This document shows, piece after piece, positions 13,339 to 14,893 of a DNA stretch of 14,893 nt. The stretch is from Candidatus Sulfotelmatobacter sp. (GTDB lineage: Bacteria; Acidobacteriota; Terriglobia; Terriglobales; Acidobacteriaceae). The notes under the pieces are model-generated. The model saw nothing but the letters and a program-made list of their open reading frames with translations. It did not search any database and had not been told where the DNA came from. The DNA is taken from NCBI GenBank assembly GCA_030044775.1, contig JASICF010000191.1, forward strand, positions 1 to 14,893, read 5' to 3'. The translations under genes were made by a program, and so were the position numbers. The number at the start of each line of letters is the position of its first letter. Positions within the stretch are counted from its first letter, which is position 1.

Positions 13339-14893
13339 CTAGAAACTGATGCGAAGCCCAAATTCGAATGTGCGAGGAGTACCGGAGGCGTCGGTTCCCG
13401 ATTGATAGTTGGCGCGAAAAGGAGCGAGGCTGCTACCCGGCACCACTCCGCCTATTACCGTCGGCGCCAGTAATCCATTCACTCCGGGCAGCAGCGAGTT
13501 GTTCATGGAGTTGCCGGGCAGAAAGGCATTCCAGAAGTTGAACACGTTGAAAGCGCTGGCGCTGGGCTCGATCGTCACGCGATCTTTAATGGTGAAGGGC
13601 CAGGCGAGCCTCACGTCCATGGACTTGAACCAAGGAATTCCGACAGCCTGTTGCGGCACGGAATCGACTGTGGGCATCACCCAGTTGAGGGCGACCATGT
13701 CGTTCGCGGTCATAACCGGCGGCCCGGAAACTAATCCGGGACAAGTGAAAGGATCGTTGGGCGCGCTGTTGGCTACCAGGCACTGGCCGGCAGGGGTGAG
13801 AGTTCCAGCATAGGTGTGGTTATATTTCGTGATCGCACTGTGCAGGTTGTAAATGTTAGTGCTCCGCTCGAACTGGCCGAGCTGAGTTCCCGGAAGCGGC
13901 TCCGGAGTTCCATCGGCCGGCAATCCAGTGCCCAGCCAATCGGTTGAGAAAATTTCGCCTCCGTTGGTTGATTCCGGGAGCAACAGACTCTGTGCCAGCG
14001 GACTATAAAAATGACCGACCAGGCTGAGCTTGGTAAACAATGGAAGCTGGAAAGTTCCCGCGAATGAAACCTGATGTTTGCGATCCAGCGCGTCCGGCCC
14101 GGTGAAGCGCGTCGGAGCATCATTATCGATGGCCAGATTAATGCCATCCTCATCTTGCGCTTGACTCACGAATTTCGAGTAGGTGTAGGCGACCTCAAAA
14201 TCTGCATTCTTCACGCCGCGAACCAACCGGGCAACGTGTTGCACCATTCTCGCCTGATAACCGCTGTAAAGTGAGCGTCCGGCGGGCAGAAGCATATCGA
14301 CGCCCCCGAGGGCTCCGGTGTTGCCGGTGACCTGATTGACGCCGGGGAAAGCGCAGTAGGAGCAGGGTCCACCGCCAGCCGCCTGCAGATTGGAATCGAG
14401 GCCAGCCGCGGAGTACGCGGCCTGGGCCCCGGCGATTCCCAGCTTCGCCACCATGCAGGTCGCAACGCCGAACCCCGTCGGGCAGCCATTGGCCTTTTGT
14501 GCGGCGTCACGGGCGGTGAGGGCATTGGTTTCGTTGAAGCTGCGTGCCGCGCCGCTGTGATCGATATCCTGGCCGATCAGGTAATGTTCGCCGATGTTGC
14601 GAAGGTAATAGACGCTGATCCGTGTGTATTCGCTGACGGCTTTGTCAAATCCCAGATTCATCTGATACGAGCGCGGCGTGCGATAGCCGGGATAGAGAAG
14701 GTCGTAGCCCCGGTTGTTTAACGCGGTCAGAGTAGAACCAACGAAGTTGCTGTTTGCCACGGCAATGGTTCCGGCGGCGGCGGCCTGATATGCGCTGCTG
14801 AGGGCAAGAATCGCCGGCGCAACCGCTGCGATGTTGCCCCCGCAGAACGTGGGAAATGCCTGCAAACCGGTCGCGGTGGAGACCACCGTTGCA
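13339..14893 (-). CDS. TonB-dependent receptor-like outer-membrane protein, C-terminal part (cut by window edge)
   Basis: The frame is open from the window end to the stop at 13339-13341, about 517 residues; codons before the apparent GTG at 14886 are also open, so this is not the true start. The sequence alternates short polar and aromatic strands as in a beta barrel: YQMNLGFDKAVSEYTRISVY, GVKNADFEVAYTYSKFVSQA, DRKHQVSFAGTFQLP and KSMDVRLAWPFTIKDRVTIE. The last residues, TFEFGLRISF, end in Phe, the usual signal for Bam-mediated insertion. Long Ala/Gly-rich extracellular-type loops fit the large carboxypeptidase-regulatory-like (Oar-type) TonB-dependent family that is expanded in Acidobacteriota. 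The plug and N-terminal domains are outside the window. Two Cys-containing loops (NGCPTGFGVATC, GGPCSYCAFPG) could form disulfides. The substrate is unknown. It lies upstream of hfq on the same strand. Confidence 0.85.
   Translation of the reverse strand, partial: ATVVSTATGLQAFPTFCGGNIAAVAPAILALSSAYQAAAAGTIAVANSNFVGSTLTALNNRGYDLLYPGYRTPRSYQMNLGFDKAVSEYTRISVYYLRNIGEHYLIGQDIDHSGAARSFNETNALTARDAAQKANGCPTGFGVATCMVAKLGIAGAQAAYSAAGLDSNLQAAGGGPCSYCAFPGVNQVTGNTGALGGVDMLLPAGRSLYSGYQARMVQHVARLVRGVKNADFEVAYTYSKFVSQAQDEDGINLAIDNDAPTRFTGPDALDRKHQVSFAGTFQLPLFTKLSLVGHFYSPLAQSLLLPESTNGGEIFSTDWLGTGLPADGTPEPLPGTQLGQFERSTNIYNLHSAITKYNHTYAGTLTPAGQCLVANSAPNDPFTCPGLVSGPPVMTANDMVALNWVMPTVDSVPQQAVGIPWFKSMDVRLAWPFTIKDRVTIEPSASAFNVFNFWNAFLPGNSMNNSLLPGVNGLLAPTVIGGVVPGSSLAPFRANYQSGTDASGTPRTFEFGLRISF

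Overview
The window looks like chromosomal core DNA from an Acidobacteriota member, probably of the Terriglobia type. I infer this from family resemblance: the C-terminal barrel of a large acidobacterial-style TonB-dependent outer-membrane protein ending in Phe, a DUF1684 protein, a multi-spanning GT-C-like protein with a soluble tail, an Hfq with an unusual Sm2 motif, and moderately GC-rich coding DNA. No tRNA, rRNA, CRISPR array, transposase or prophage gene is visible.

Layout. (1) 1-1841, minus strand: the first codons of a threonine-synthase-like gene, cut by the window edge, lie downstream of a polytopic membrane protein of unknown function. (2) 1868-8819, plus strand: a type II NADH dehydrogenase, an NfeD-type membrane serine protease, a slipin (SPFH/band 7), a single-pass SPOR-domain protein, a small GAF protein related to free-methionine-sulfoxide reductase, and a Tat-exported FAD-dependent oxidoreductase. 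(3) 8886-14893, minus strand, listed in transcription order: the end of a TonB-dependent receptor, hfq, an inositol-monophosphatase-family phosphatase, a DUF1684 protein, and an aconitase-superfamily enzyme with its swivel domain at the N-terminus. The two long blocks converge at about 8820-8885. The first two diverge from start codons only 26 bp apart.

How the genes may work together: NfeD and slipin are a recognised protease-scaffold pair at the membrane. The preceding NADH dehydrogenase and the following SPOR protein also act at the inner membrane, so the plus-strand block is mainly envelope and respiration housekeeping. The minus-strand block mixes RNA regulation, phosphatase and hydro-lyase functions, with no single pathway evident.

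Most unusual points: a short dispersed-repeat-like element (its complementary strand reads CPELVEG) translated in frame inside the interdomain linker of the aconitase-like enzyme; the AcnB-like domain order of that enzyme without AcnB's HEAT-like domain; an Hfq whose proximal-face Gln-Phe pair is replaced; a GAF protein that lacks two of the three fRMsr cysteines, including the catalytic one; and the unannotated thrC-like start at the left edge. I did not find a clearly new multi-gene system.
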